From F23-D06 sp045600905 (GTDB lineage Bacteria; Bacteroidota; Bacteroidia; Bacteroidales; WCHB1-69), in contig JAZRYT010000136.1 in assembly GCA_045600905.1 (NCBI GenBank), positions 1 through 27,374 on the forward strand: 27,374 nucleotides of DNA. Direction: 5' to 3'. Under the pieces are notes generated by a model that did no database searches, had not been told where the DNA came from, and saw nothing but the letters and a program-made list of their open reading frames with translations. The position numbers and the translations under genes are program-made. This document shows positions 1 to 6,656 of this stretch, in pieces (the stretch's first letter is position 1; each line of letters begins with the position of its first letter).

Positions 1-10
1 GAAATTAATT

Positions 11-17
11 CTCCTTT
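11..17 (-). promoter_or_regulatory. Possible ribosome binding site for a gene beyond the left edge
   Basis: On the minus strand the bases AAAGGAG lie just after the stop codon at 22-20 and are followed by an AT-rich spacer that runs out of the window. This is the arrangement expected if a minus-strand gene starts just outside. Shine-Dalgarno sites are uncommon in Bacteroidetes, so the call is weak. Confidence 0.25.
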
Positions 18-19
18 CA

Positions 20-199
20 TTAAAAAATTCTATCTAACCATTTAATAATTTTCCGATTAATACCTCCTTCAACTGCGGAAGAAAGTGCGCCGACACCGAC
101 AGCACCAACAGCGCCTAATATGACAGCTCCTTCAGGACCAGAAATGGAAAAGAAAGCCCATCTTTGTTGCTGTGTCGTGCGCAGAGAACACGGGTGCGG
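20..199 (-). other. Open Gly/Ala-rich reading frame without a start codon
   Basis: A minus-strand frame is open from just after a TGA at 202-200 to the TAA at 22-20. It contains no ATG. Its end reads as a Gly/Ala/Val-rich hydrophobic stretch (GAVILGAVGAVGVGALSSA) followed by EGGINRKIIKWLDRIF, a basic amphipathic tail. That composition resembles small membrane-active or bacteriocin-like peptides, but no family is recognised. A perfect AAGGAGGT lies inside it (minus strand, 69-62) with no useful start behind it. The frame could be the remains of a gene joined by a frameshift to the overlapping minus-strand frame that ends at 132, or it could be chance. No function is assigned. Confidence 0.25.
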
Positions 200-431
200 T
201 CAAGGGCACCGCCTCTTGGTCTTGCAGACGTGAAGTCCCCACTGCCGGCACACACGCAGCGGGGACCGCGTTACGTGAACCTGTCGGATTCAGAACCTCT
301 TTTGGGCTCTGGAACGTTTTGTGTGAGAACAATGTCATTGTGATTTCCATAATATGCGAAAATAAATGCAACTTGTTGATTATTAGCAAGTTGTTGGGGG
401 TAAGGCCACCTATTAGACATCTATTTTCCAT
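132..431 (-). CDS. Doubtful small hypothetical protein downstream of a minus-strand promoter
   Basis: This 99-codon minus-strand frame starts about 25 bases after a good Bacteroidetes -7 box, so it could be translated. An internal start at 353 (MEITMTLFSHK) would skip the AT-rich N-terminal part. The product has no recognised domain and ends in TATKMGFLFHFWS. Against it: the middle lies over a GC-rich, hairpin-forming stretch that is also open on the plus strand (172-465), the pattern expected of a structured RNA or intergenic repeat rather than a protein gene. The overlapping Gly/Ala-rich frame would need a frameshift to join it. It is kept because the promoter is real-looking, but it may well be non-coding. 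Confidence 0.2.
   Translation of the reverse strand: MENRCLIGGLTPNNLLIINKLHLFSHIMEITMTLFSHKTFQSPKEVLNPTGSRNAVPAACVPAVGTSRLQDQEAVPLTAPVFSAHDTATKMGFLFHFWS
172..330. other. GC-rich structured segment, possible RNA element or intergenic repeat
   Basis: This stretch is much richer in GC than the AT-rich DNA on both sides. It can fold into a long hairpin. GTCCCC at 235-240 pairs with GGGGAC at 261-266. Inside that, CTGC at 242-245 pairs with GCAG at 256-259 around a 10-base loop with one A/C mismatch. Outside it, AA and ACGT at 228-234 pair with TT and ACGT at 271-276. A second hairpin pairs GCGGT at 196-200 with ACCGC at 208-212. The minus-strand promoter at 457-490 would transcribe it. No known RNA family is recognised, and a repeated intergenic element is an equal possibility. 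Confidence 0.4.
369..393. repeat. Inverted repeat, 7-bp arms
   Basis: CAACTTG at 369-375 and CAAGTTG at 387-393 are exact inverse complements around an 11-base AT-rich spacer. The repeat lies between the minus-strand promoter and the GC-rich structured segment, so it could be a 5' leader hairpin or a protein site. The left arm and loop resemble AACTTGTTGACTAACAG at 25831-25847. Confidence 0.45.
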
Positions 432-456
432 ATCTCTGTTTTTTCAAAAAAACGCG

Positions 457-490
457 CAAATATAAATTTTTTTTATTTACTCGTATCAAA
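457..490 (-). promoter_or_regulatory. Minus-strand Bacteroidetes-type promoter
   Basis: On the minus strand TATATTTG (464-457) matches the -7 consensus TAnnTTTG and is followed by CGCG. TTTG at 490-487 sits 22 bases upstream as a -33 element. It points towards the left edge and implies a transcript starting near 450. Confidence 0.5.
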
Positions 491-543
491 TGAAATTTTT
501 TTCTTCGTAACCTTTTTTTTCTGGCTATTCCGCATTTTTTCTC

Positions 544-576
544 TTTGCCGAATCAATGAGAAATTGTGTAACTTTG
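544..576 (+). promoter_or_regulatory. Promoter of the YD-repeat gene
   Basis: TAACTTTG at 569-576 is a clear -7 box, with TTTG at 544-547 as -33 element and a 21-base gap. Transcription would begin about 580, which rules out the upstream ATG at 556 and supports the ATG at 598. Confidence 0.65.
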
Positions 577-597
577 CGCCCTCAAAATTTTTGCATT

Positions 598-1488
598 ATG
601 AAAACTTTACAAATTATCAAAAAAGAATACCAACGTGTCGGATACGATGAAAAAGATATCGAGCCCGTTGAATATACCGAAGTCAAAGCCCAGTACAACG
701 AGCAGGGACAGATTGTCCGCGAGGAGCGCTACGACCCCGACGGCAACCTCAATACCCTGACGGTGAATACTTACAATGACAACAATTTGCTCATCCAATC
801 CGAGCAATTCGATATGGATGAAATCCTGCTGCAAAAAATTGTCAACTATTATGATGAAAATCAAAATCTTATAAGACAAGGCAACTTTTTCGGCGATGAT
901 GAAAACGAGTATATAACCCAGTATGTTTACGATAAAGACGGCAACCTGCTGCGCTTGGAAATGTATTGCGACGGCGAACTCGACTATGTGGAGAAGGAAA
1001 TGGAATATGCAGACGGTTTGTTGGTGAAGGAAATCGAAAATGACGACTATGGCAACAAAGTAAACGTGCATCAATATGGATATGATGCGAAGGGTTTGCT
1101 GGTCAAGCACGTACGCGATGAGGTGCAGAACAGGGACCGCCGTACCTATGAATACACCTACGACGAAAACGACAACTGCATAAAAGAGTTGGTCTATGAT
1201 TATGGCAATTCGCTGATTGCCAAGGTTTATCGTCAGTATAATGAGCAGAACAAGTTGGTGGAAACCGTAGAAGAGGATTTGGACAACTATCGCAAAATCA
1301 CGATGGAGTACGATGGTGAGCTGGTTGTGAAAAATTCTCTGTTCAACAAGGACGGACAGTTGTTGGGATGGGCGGAATACACCTACGATGAGACTGGCAA
1401 GGAGAATTCCTCCCGCGAGTTCATTCAAGACGAAGTTCAGCCCGAAAATTTCCGCCAAATTCGCGAAACAAGGTACGAGAGGTCATAA
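598..1488 (+). CDS. YD-repeat (RHS-like) protein, hypothetical
   Basis: The 296-residue product is built from repeated Tyr-Asp hairpin units of the RHS/YD type, for example YDPDGNL near residue 45, YDENQNLIR near 85 and YDKDGNLLR near 111, followed by further degenerate copies (YDAKGLLVK, YTYDENDN, YDETGKE). RHS/YD repeats form beta-sheet shells in wall-associated and toxin proteins. This one is short, has no signal peptide, no membrane segment and no RHS core or toxin domain at its C-terminus, so it is probably a cytoplasmic stand-alone repeat protein. The start at 598 is chosen because the promoter lies between it and the upstream ATG at 556. It ends just before a terminator, so it is likely monocistronic. 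The family is moderately sure; its role is unknown. Confidence 0.8.
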   Translation: MKTLQIIKKEYQRVGYDEKDIEPVEYTEVKAQYNEQGQIVREERYDPDGNLNTLTVNTYNDNNLLIQSEQFDMDEILLQKIVNYYDENQNLIRQGNFFGDDENEYITQYVYDKDGNLLRLEMYCDGELDYVEKEMEYADGLLVKEIENDDYGNKVNVHQYGYDAKGLLVKHVRDEVQNRDRRTYEYTYDENDNCIKELVYDYGNSLIAKVYRQYNEQNKLVETVEEDLDNYRKITMEYDGELVVKNSLFNKDGQLLGWAEYTYDETGKENSSREFIQDEVQPENFRQIRETRYERS

Positions 1489-1502
1489 AGTTCTCAATTT
1501 AT

Positions 1503-1528
1503 CCCCATTACAAAATGGGGATTTTTTT
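1503..1528 (+). terminator. Rho-independent terminator of the YD-repeat gene
   Basis: CCCCATT at 1503-1509 pairs perfectly with AATGGGG at 1514-1520 around the loop ACAA. The stem is followed at once by a T-run at 1522-1528. Confidence 0.85.
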
Positions 1529-1530
1529 CT

Positions 1531-1555
1531 TGTAAACGTTTACATATTTGTAAAC
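1531..1555. promoter_or_regulatory. Palindromic operator of the toxin-antitoxin operon
   Basis: TGTAAACGTTTACA at 1531-1544 is a perfect 14-bp palindrome made of two TGTAAAC half sites. A third half site follows at 1549-1555. The cluster lies just upstream of the -7 box of the toxin gene. HigA/XRE antitoxins normally repress their own operon from such sites, so this is the likely HigA operator; binding itself is inferred. Confidence 0.6.
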
Positions 1556-1561
1556 TTTTTG

Positions 1562-1569
1562 TATTTTTG
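1562..1569 (+). promoter_or_regulatory. Promoter -7 box of the toxin-antitoxin operon
   Basis: TATTTTTG matches TAnnTTTG and lies 23 bases before the toxin ATG. No well-spaced -33 element stands out. The operator half sites end 6 bases upstream, so a bound repressor would cover the -33 region. Confidence 0.55.
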
Positions 1570-1592
1570 CATCCGATTTTTTCTGTTATGCT

Positions 1593-1940
1593 ATGGAATT
1601 AAAAGAGAAATTTAAAGTCGTATTTTCTCAAGAGGCGAGTGATTTTTTGGAAAGTATAACTGTCGCAGCCAAAGAAAAAATCTTGTATAACATTGTGAAG
1701 TCAAAATTCGTGATTGATCCTAAATTGTTTAAAAAATTGGGAAATACGGATATATGGGAATTTAGGACAAAATTCGGAGGAATCCAATATAGGATGTTGG
1801 CTTTTTGGGATAATGAAGGGGAAACATTGGTGATTGCCACTCATGGATTTAAGAAAAAAACAAGAAAAACGCCTGCAAATGAAATTGAGCGGGCAAAAAT
1901 GATCAGAGAGATTTATTTTACGCAAAAACAAAGCAAATAA
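1593..1940 (+). CDS. higB: HigB-like toxin, RelE/ParE superfamily (Gp49-like)
   Basis: The 115-residue basic protein has the layout of the phage Gp49-like HigB family. An N-terminal helical part (FSQEASDFLESI) leads into a core IWEFRTKFGGIQYRMLAFW, then ATHGFKKKTRKTPANEIERA near the C-terminus, which is the family's hallmark stretch of basic residues after a beta strand. Members are usually ribosome-dependent mRNA endonucleases that stop translation when the antitoxin is lost. The length is typical. The antitoxin gene starts 2 bases after the stop codon, giving the toxin-first order seen in higBA operons. The DNA is visibly more AT-rich than its neighbours, in keeping with a horizontally moved module. 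The family call is firm; cleavage activity is inferred. Confidence 0.88.
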   Translation: MELKEKFKVVFSQEASDFLESITVAAKEKILYNIVKSKFVIDPKLFKKLGNTDIWEFRTKFGGIQYRMLAFWDNEGETLVIATHGFKKKTRKTPANEIERAKMIREIYFTQKQSK

Positions 1941-1941
1941 G

Positions 1942-2253
1942 ATGGGAAACATGAATTTTATTACAGAAGAGGACATTATCAATAAGCATATCGGTGTCAA
2001 AGGTACTGAGCGTCGGCGAAAGTTTGACGAAAATATCGAATTGTTTTTGATTGGGGAGACAATTCGTCAAACTAGACAGGAAAAGATGTTGACACAAGGT
2101 GAGTTAGGTGAATTGTTGGGAGTGCATAAAGCCCAGATTTCAAGAATGGAAAACGGACAAAATTTGACTATTAGTTCGGTTGCCAGAATATTCAAAGCTT
2201 TAGGTGTTAAAGTGAATTTGGAAATCGGCAGTCGAAAAGTGGCTTTATGGTAA
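1942..2253 (+). CDS. higA: HigA-like antitoxin, XRE helix-turn-helix
   Basis: The 103-residue protein carries a C-terminal XRE-type helix-turn-helix: IRQTRQEKMLTQGELGELLG, then a recognition helix in VHKAQISRMENG and the closing ISSVARIFKALGVKVNL. The N-terminal 35 or so residues are charged and probably contact the toxin. HigA proteins neutralise HigB and repress the operon. The start at 1942 gives a 1-base gap from the toxin stop and so translational coupling; the Met at 1951 is an alternative. The palindrome at 1531-1544 is its likely binding site. Confidence 0.88.
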   Translation: MGNMNFITEEDIINKHIGVKGTERRRKFDENIELFLIGETIRQTRQEKMLTQGELGELLGVHKAQISRMENGQNLTISSVARIFKALGVKVNLEIGSRKVALW

Positions 2254-2284
2254 GAATTTTGCCATAGAATCTATTATTTGCGGA

Positions 2285-2315
2285 TTGTCGCTTATTGCAT
2301 TATTTATTATTTTTG
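2285..2315 (+). promoter_or_regulatory. Promoter of serS
   Basis: TATTTTTG at 2308-2315 is a good -7 box, and TTG at 2285-2287 lies 20 bases upstream as -33 element. The start site would fall about 2320, which places the first usable ATG at 2337. It may drive the whole run of genes up to 7852. Confidence 0.6.
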
Positions 2316-2336
2316 CCGCCCAAAAATTTTGAAACG

Positions 2337-3608
2337 ATGTTACAAATTCAACTTTTAAGAGAAAACCCACAAGAAGTAATTGACAGACTGAAAATTAAGA
2401 ATTTTGATGCTGCTGAATTGGTGGCAGAGATTCGTCAATTAGATACTGATATCAGAAATTTGAAAAAGAGTCTTGATGACAACCTGATGGAACAGAACCG
2501 TGGTGCCAAGCAAATAGGCCAACTCTTCAAAGAGGGCAAAGGCGCAGAAGCTAACGACTTGAAAGCCAGAATGGCAGAACTCAAGGAGTCGGAAAAGACC
2601 GGTCGTGCCCAATTGCAGGAACAAGAGGCTGAGTTGCTCAATAAGATGATGTTGTTGCCCAACCTGCCCAATGCGGCTGTCGCTCCTGGCAAAGGCGCTG
2701 ACGACAACGAAATCATCTATACCGAAGGCGATGCTTCCAATTTCGATTGGGAAGCCCTCCCTCACTGGGATTTGGTGAAAAAATATGATATTATTGATTT
2801 CGAGCTCGGCAACAAAATCACAGGTGCCGGATTCCCTGTCTATAAAGGCAAAGGCGCCCGTATGCAACGCGCCCTCATCGACTTCTTCTTGGATAGCGCT
2901 ACTGAAGCCGGTTTCACCGAAATCCAACCTCCCTATATGGTGAACGAAGATTCCGCTTACGGTACAGGTCAACTTCCTGATAAAGAGGGACAAATGTACC
3001 ATTGCCAAGTCGATAACTTCTATTTGATTCCGACGGCCGAGGTTCCCGTCACCAACATCTACCGCGACGTCATCCTCAAGGAAAGCGACTTCCCGTTGAA
3101 GAATTGTGCTTACTCCGCCTGCTTCCGTCGCGAAGCTGGCTCCTACGGTAAAGACGTGCGCGGCCTCAACCGTCTGCACCAATTCGACAAAATAGAAATC
3201 GTGACCGTTGAACATCCGGACCGCTCTTACGAAACCTTGGAGGCAATGACCAATTATGCTAAAGGTCTGCTTACCAAACTCGGCCTGCCGTTCCGCGTGC
3301 TCCGTCTCTGCGGTGGCGACATCAGCTTCACGTCCGCTCTCACGTACGACTTGGAAGTCTATTCCAAAGCACAACAGAAGTGGTTGGAAGTCAGCTCCGT
3401 TTCCAATTTTGAGGCTTATCAGGCCAACCGCTTGAAACTGAGATTCAAAGATTCCACTGGCAAAACCAGACTGGCACACACCTTGAACGGCAGCGCCCTG
3501 GCTCTTCCGCGCGTGTTAGCTGCCATTCTCGAAAATTATCAGACGGATAAAGGCATCGTGGTGCCCGAAGTGCTCCGCCCCTATACTCATTTTGACATTA
3601 TTGACTAA
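2337..3608 (+). CDS. serS: Seryl-tRNA synthetase
   Basis: This enzyme charges tRNA-Ser with serine in the cytoplasm using ATP. The 423-residue length is typical. Residues 1-110 form the tRNA-binding coiled-coil arm, seen as charged heptad-like sequence. The class II core follows: the serine-binding loop PTAEVPVTN, motif 2 with FRREAGSYGKDVRGL (Arg264, Glu266), and motif 3 in NGSALALPR (Asn384 to Arg392). The start at 2337 gives the usual N-terminus MLQIQLLRENP and fits the promoter; the longer frame from 2295 would begin inside the promoter region. The next gene follows after 8 bases. Confidence 0.97.
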   Translation: MLQIQLLRENPQEVIDRLKIKNFDAAELVAEIRQLDTDIRNLKKSLDDNLMEQNRGAKQIGQLFKEGKGAEANDLKARMAELKESEKTGRAQLQEQEAELLNKMMLLPNLPNAAVAPGKGADDNEIIYTEGDASNFDWEALPHWDLVKKYDIIDFELGNKITGAGFPVYKGKGARMQRALIDFFLDSATEAGFTEIQPPYMVNEDSAYGTGQLPDKEGQMYHCQVDNFYLIPTAEVPVTNIYRDVILKESDFPLKNCAYSACFRREAGSYGKDVRGLNRLHQFDKIEIVTVEHPDRSYETLEAMTNYAKGLLTKLGLPFRVLRLCGGDISFTSALTYDLEVYSKAQQKWLEVSSVSNFEAYQANRLKLRFKDSTGKTRLAHTLNGSALALPRVLAAILENYQTDKGIVVPEVLRPYTHFDIID

Positions 3609-3616
3609 TTTGCCTA

Positions 3617-5488
3617 ATGAAAAGGTTTCTCTTAGCCCTTCTTTTCGTGTTCTCTTTCGTCGCACTCTTTGCACAGCAGGGTGACGATGAGAAGTTGGCT
3701 ATTCAATATTATAAGGATAAGGAGTTTGACAAGGCCATTGAGCTTTTTGAGAAGATTCAGAATAAGAATCCAAACACCTATACTTATTATTATTATTACG
3801 CCTCTCTTTTGGAATTGGAAAGATATGGCGATTTGGAGAAATTGACGAAAAAGCAGATTAAGAATTTTCCCAATGTACAGCGCTATAAAGTTGACCAAGG
3901 CTATGCTTACGAGCGTTCCGGCAATGGTCAGAAGGCAGAGAAAATTTATCAGGATTTGATAAAGGATCTCCCCGCCAAAGAGTTCTCTGTACAGGAATTG
4001 TATAGTGCTTTTTATTCTCGCGCCAAGTACGATTATGCGATTGAGGCCATCCTAAAAGGCCGTCGCCTGCTGAACAACGATCAATTGATGACAAAGGAAA
4101 TCGTTACGATGTATCAGCATCTTAACCAAACGGATAAGATTATCGAAGAGGTCCTCTCCCTGGTTAAAGGTGAAGACGACACCTATATGGAACAGGCCAA
4201 AAACGCCATTCAGAATCTGCTTTTGGACGATGAGGACAATCAGAAATACAACACCGTAAAGACGACAATGCAAAAGTACTCGCAGAAGAATCCTTCCAAT
4301 ATCAACTATATGATGTTGCTTTATTGGGTGAATCAGCTGCACAAGGAATACGGCGAGGCGCTGGTGTTGGCTAAAGCGATTGACAAACGTCAGAAGATAG
4401 AAGGCATTCATACTTACGAATTGGCGACTGTCGCTGCTGACAATCATGATTTCGCCACGGCTATTGAAGCTTTGGAATACATCATCGGCAGAGGCGACGG
4501 TGTCAACAACTACGTGCAGGCACAAATGAAGATTTTGGATGTCCGCTATCAGCAAATGGTTGAGTCTTCGCCTATTAAGATGGTGGATGCCATCAATTTG
4601 GAACGCGATTTCAAACGTGTTTTGGAAGAAAACGGCCTCCATTCAGGAACTTCCGATTGGATACGCAAGTATGCGCACCTGTTGGCTTTCTATGTGAACA
4701 AGCCCGAAGAAGCCGTGATGGTTCTCACACAGGCGATGAACAATGCCACGCGCGATGCCAAGGAAAAGAACCAGTATAAAATTGATTTGGCTGATGTTCA
4801 GCTCTATATGGGTGATGTCTGGGATGCTTCCCTCAATTATTCCCAAGTAGATAAGGAGTTGCCGAATGATGAAATCGGCAATGAGGCCAAATTCAAAAAT
4901 GCAAAGCTTTCTTTCTATATCGGCGAATTCGATTGGGCTAAGAGCCAGTTGGACGTGCTTTCCGCTGCCACCACCAAGCTCATTGCCAACGACGCCATCT
5001 ATTTCTCTTTCTTGATTTCTGATAATCAGGAAGAAGAGGAGGAAGATGAAGATGACGAGGATACCACTTATCTGTTGTTCCAAAAGACATCGTTGAATCT
5101 TCCTTTGCAGAAATATGCGAAGGCGGATTTCCTGATTTTCCAAAATAAGGATGATGAGGCATTGGTGATGTTGGATTCCGTTATAACGGTGTCTCCTATA
5201 GGCTCTTTGGTTGATGACGCCTTATATCAGAAGGCATTGATACTGACGAAGCGCAAAGATTATTTGGGCGCTGAGGCTTTGTATAAAAACATAGTTGAGA
5301 ATCATAGTACGGAGCTTTTGGCCGATGACGCGGTGTTCCGTTTGGCCGAGCTTTACGAATATTATATTAAGGATATTTCCAAAGCAATGGAGTACTATCA
5401 GAAGATATTGCGCGAGTTCAGCGGCAGTCTCTATGTGGTGGAGGCGCGCAAACACTTCAGAGCTTTACGCGGTGATGCTGTAGAATAA
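3617..5488 (+). CDS. Secreted tetratricopeptide-repeat protein
   Basis: The 623-residue product begins with a clear signal peptide (MKRFLLALLFVFSFVALFAQ), so it is exported to the periplasm or outer membrane. The mature part is mostly TPR-like helical pairs, for example AIQYYKDKEFDKAIELFEKI near residue 28, YAYERSGNGQKAEKIYQDL near 95, and AMEYYQKILREFSGSLYVVEA close to the C-terminus. TPRs act as protein-binding scaffolds. An unusual acidic tract of Glu and Asp lies around residues 470-486 and probably forms a flexible loop. The gene sits 8 bases after serS and 5 bases before rsmA, so it is co-transcribed with housekeeping genes. The partner is unknown; a role in envelope assembly is a guess from secretion and fold only. 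Confidence 0.85.
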   Translation: MKRFLLALLFVFSFVALFAQQGDDEKLAIQYYKDKEFDKAIELFEKIQNKNPNTYTYYYYYASLLELERYGDLEKLTKKQIKNFPNVQRYKVDQGYAYERSGNGQKAEKIYQDLIKDLPAKEFSVQELYSAFYSRAKYDYAIEAILKGRRLLNNDQLMTKEIVTMYQHLNQTDKIIEEVLSLVKGEDDTYMEQAKNAIQNLLLDDEDNQKYNTVKTTMQKYSQKNPSNINYMMLLYWVNQLHKEYGEALVLAKAIDKRQKIEGIHTYELATVAADNHDFATAIEALEYIIGRGDGVNNYVQAQMKILDVRYQQMVESSPIKMVDAINLERDFKRVLEENGLHSGTSDWIRKYAHLLAFYVNKPEEAVMVLTQAMNNATRDAKEKNQYKIDLADVQLYMGDVWDASLNYSQVDKELPNDEIGNEAKFKNAKLSFYIGEFDWAKSQLDVLSAATTKLIANDAIYFSFLISDNQEEEEEDEDDEDTTYLLFQKTSLNLPLQKYAKADFLIFQNKDDEALVMLDSVITVSPIGSLVDDALYQKALILTKRKDYLGAEALYKNIVENHSTELLADDAVFRLAELYEYYIKDISKAMEYYQKILREFSGSLYVVEARKHFRALRGDAVE

Positions 5489-5493
5489 AGATT

Positions 5494-6258
5494 ATGGAAG
5501 TACGTGCTAAAAAACGGTTGGGACAGCATTTCCTCAAGAATGAGGATATTGCCCGCAGCATTGCGGAAGCGGTGCGTACACCCAATGCGCACGTGCTCGA
5601 AATAGGCCCCGGTATGGGTGTCCTCACCCAGTTTTTGATGCAGCAGCCCTTCGCCTCTTTTTCCGTGATTGAGCTTGACGAGGAATCGGTTGCCTATTTG
5701 CAGGAACATTTCCCGCAGTTGGGCGACAACCTGATTGCCGGCGACTTCCTAAAATTGGACCTGGCTGCCCGCTATCCCGACAAGTTCGTTGTCGTGGGTA
5801 ATTTCCCCTACAACATCTCATCCCAGATTTTGTTCAAAATGCTGGATTACAAGGATCAGGCTGTGGAACTGGTGGGAATGTTCCAAAAGGAAGTGGGTGA
5901 GCGCGTTACAGCAACGGCCGGCAAGAAACAGTACGGCATCGTCAGTGTCCTGCTGCAGGCATTTTACGATACGGAATATCTTTTTACCGTATCAGAAAAC
6001 GAGTTTCTCCCGCCTCCAAAAGTCAAATCCGCAGTGGTCAGAGTTACCCGCAATTTTGACAAAAAGCTGAATTGCGATGAGGAAAAGTTCAAATTGATTG
6101 TGAAGACGGCGTTTAACTACCGTCGCAAAACTTTACGAAATGCGCTGCAGACGCTGCCGTTCCCTTCGGAAGTAGTGGTCGGTGACCCGATATTCGCAAA
6201 GCGCGCTGAGCAACTCTCGGTAGCCGATTATGAACGCCTGACAAATATGTTGCAATAA
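5494..6258 (+). CDS. rsmA: 16S rRNA dimethyladenosine transferase RsmA (KsgA)
   Basis: RsmA dimethylates two adjacent adenosines in the 3'-terminal helix of 16S rRNA with S-adenosylmethionine, a late check in 30S assembly. The 254-residue protein has all family marks: the N-terminal KKRLGQHFL signature, the SAM-binding LEIGPGMGVLT (GPGMG at residues 38-42), and motif IV as NFPYNIS beginning at Asn103, where most homologues have NLPYN; the catalytic Asn, Pro and Tyr are kept. The C-terminal helical part contains the conserved FNYRRKTLRNAL. It follows the TPR gene by 5 bases. Confidence 0.97.
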   Translation: MEVRAKKRLGQHFLKNEDIARSIAEAVRTPNAHVLEIGPGMGVLTQFLMQQPFASFSVIELDEESVAYLQEHFPQLGDNLIAGDFLKLDLAARYPDKFVVVGNFPYNISSQILFKMLDYKDQAVELVGMFQKEVGERVTATAGKKQYGIVSVLLQAFYDTEYLFTVSENEFLPPPKVKSAVVRVTRNFDKKLNCDEEKFKLIVKTAFNYRRKTLRNALQTLPFPSEVVVGDPIFAKRAEQLSVADYERLTNMLQ

Positions 6259-6278
6259 TTTTTAAATCGATATCAATT

Positions 6279-6656
6279 ATGAAGAAGTTCTTTTATATCA
6301 GTGTTTTGCTTGTGCTTATGGCAAGTTGTTCCTCTCAAAAAGAATTGGTGACATTGGATAAGGAAACCAACGAAGTGACCCTGAAAGTGGGACAGCCTTG
6401 TGAAATCGAGTTCCGCACGAATGCCTCTACCGGTTTTTGGTGGCAGTGGGTTAACAGTGATGAAATCACCGTCGTGGATTCTGTTGGTGACCGTTACACC
6501 AGCACGGCTCCTGCCGGAATGGTGGGCGCATCCTCCACGCGCCATTGGAAGTTCGAAGCCAAGAAAAAAGGTACAGAGACTTTGAAGTTTGTCTATGCGC
6601 GCACCAACCGTGAGGAGGCTATCAAGACGCGCGAAGTGACGATAACGGTCAAGTAA
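6279..6656 (+). CDS. Chagasin-type cysteine protease inhibitor lipoprotein (MEROPS I42)
   Basis: The 125-residue protein starts with a lipoprotein signal ending in the lipobox LMASC, so Cys17 should be lipidated. The mature part matches the chagasin/amoebiasin family of papain-like protease inhibitors. The first inhibitory loop reads NASTGFWW at residues 48-55 (family NPTTGY), and the second loop lies in PAGMVGASSTRHWKF. The third, usually RPW-like, is weak here (YARTNREEA). Such bacterial proteins are thought to protect the cell from its own or host cysteine proteases. The stop codon overlaps the next start (TAATG), so the inhibitor and the glycosyltransferase are translationally coupled. 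The family is confident; the target protease is unknown. Confidence 0.85.
   Translation: MKKFFYISVLLVLMASCSSQKELVTLDKETNEVTLKVGQPCEIEFRTNASTGFWWQWVNSDEITVVDSVGDRYTSTAPAGMVGASSTRHWKFEAKKKGTETLKFVYARTNREEAIKTREVTITVK

Noticed and set aside
172..465. A 97-codon plus-strand open frame across the GC-rich segment
   Set aside because: No promoter in this direction, no domain, and it overlaps a hairpin-forming block with an opposite-strand promoter. Its tail is AT-rich spacer.
556..597. Upstream start for the YD-repeat gene
   Set aside because: It lies upstream of the -7 box at 569-576, so it would not be transcribed.
607..1458. A 283-codon minus-strand open frame rich in hydrophobic residues opposite the YD-repeat gene
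   Set aside because: The hydrophobic look comes from reading repeated Asp/Tyr/Asn codons backwards. The plus strand has the promoter, terminator and repeat pattern.
2295..2336. Upstream start for serS
   Set aside because: It would begin inside the promoter region, before the -7 box, and adds residues absent from the normal SerRS N-terminus.
2439..3479. A 346-codon minus-strand open frame opposite serS
   Set aside because: Shadow of a conserved gene; no promoter and no domain.
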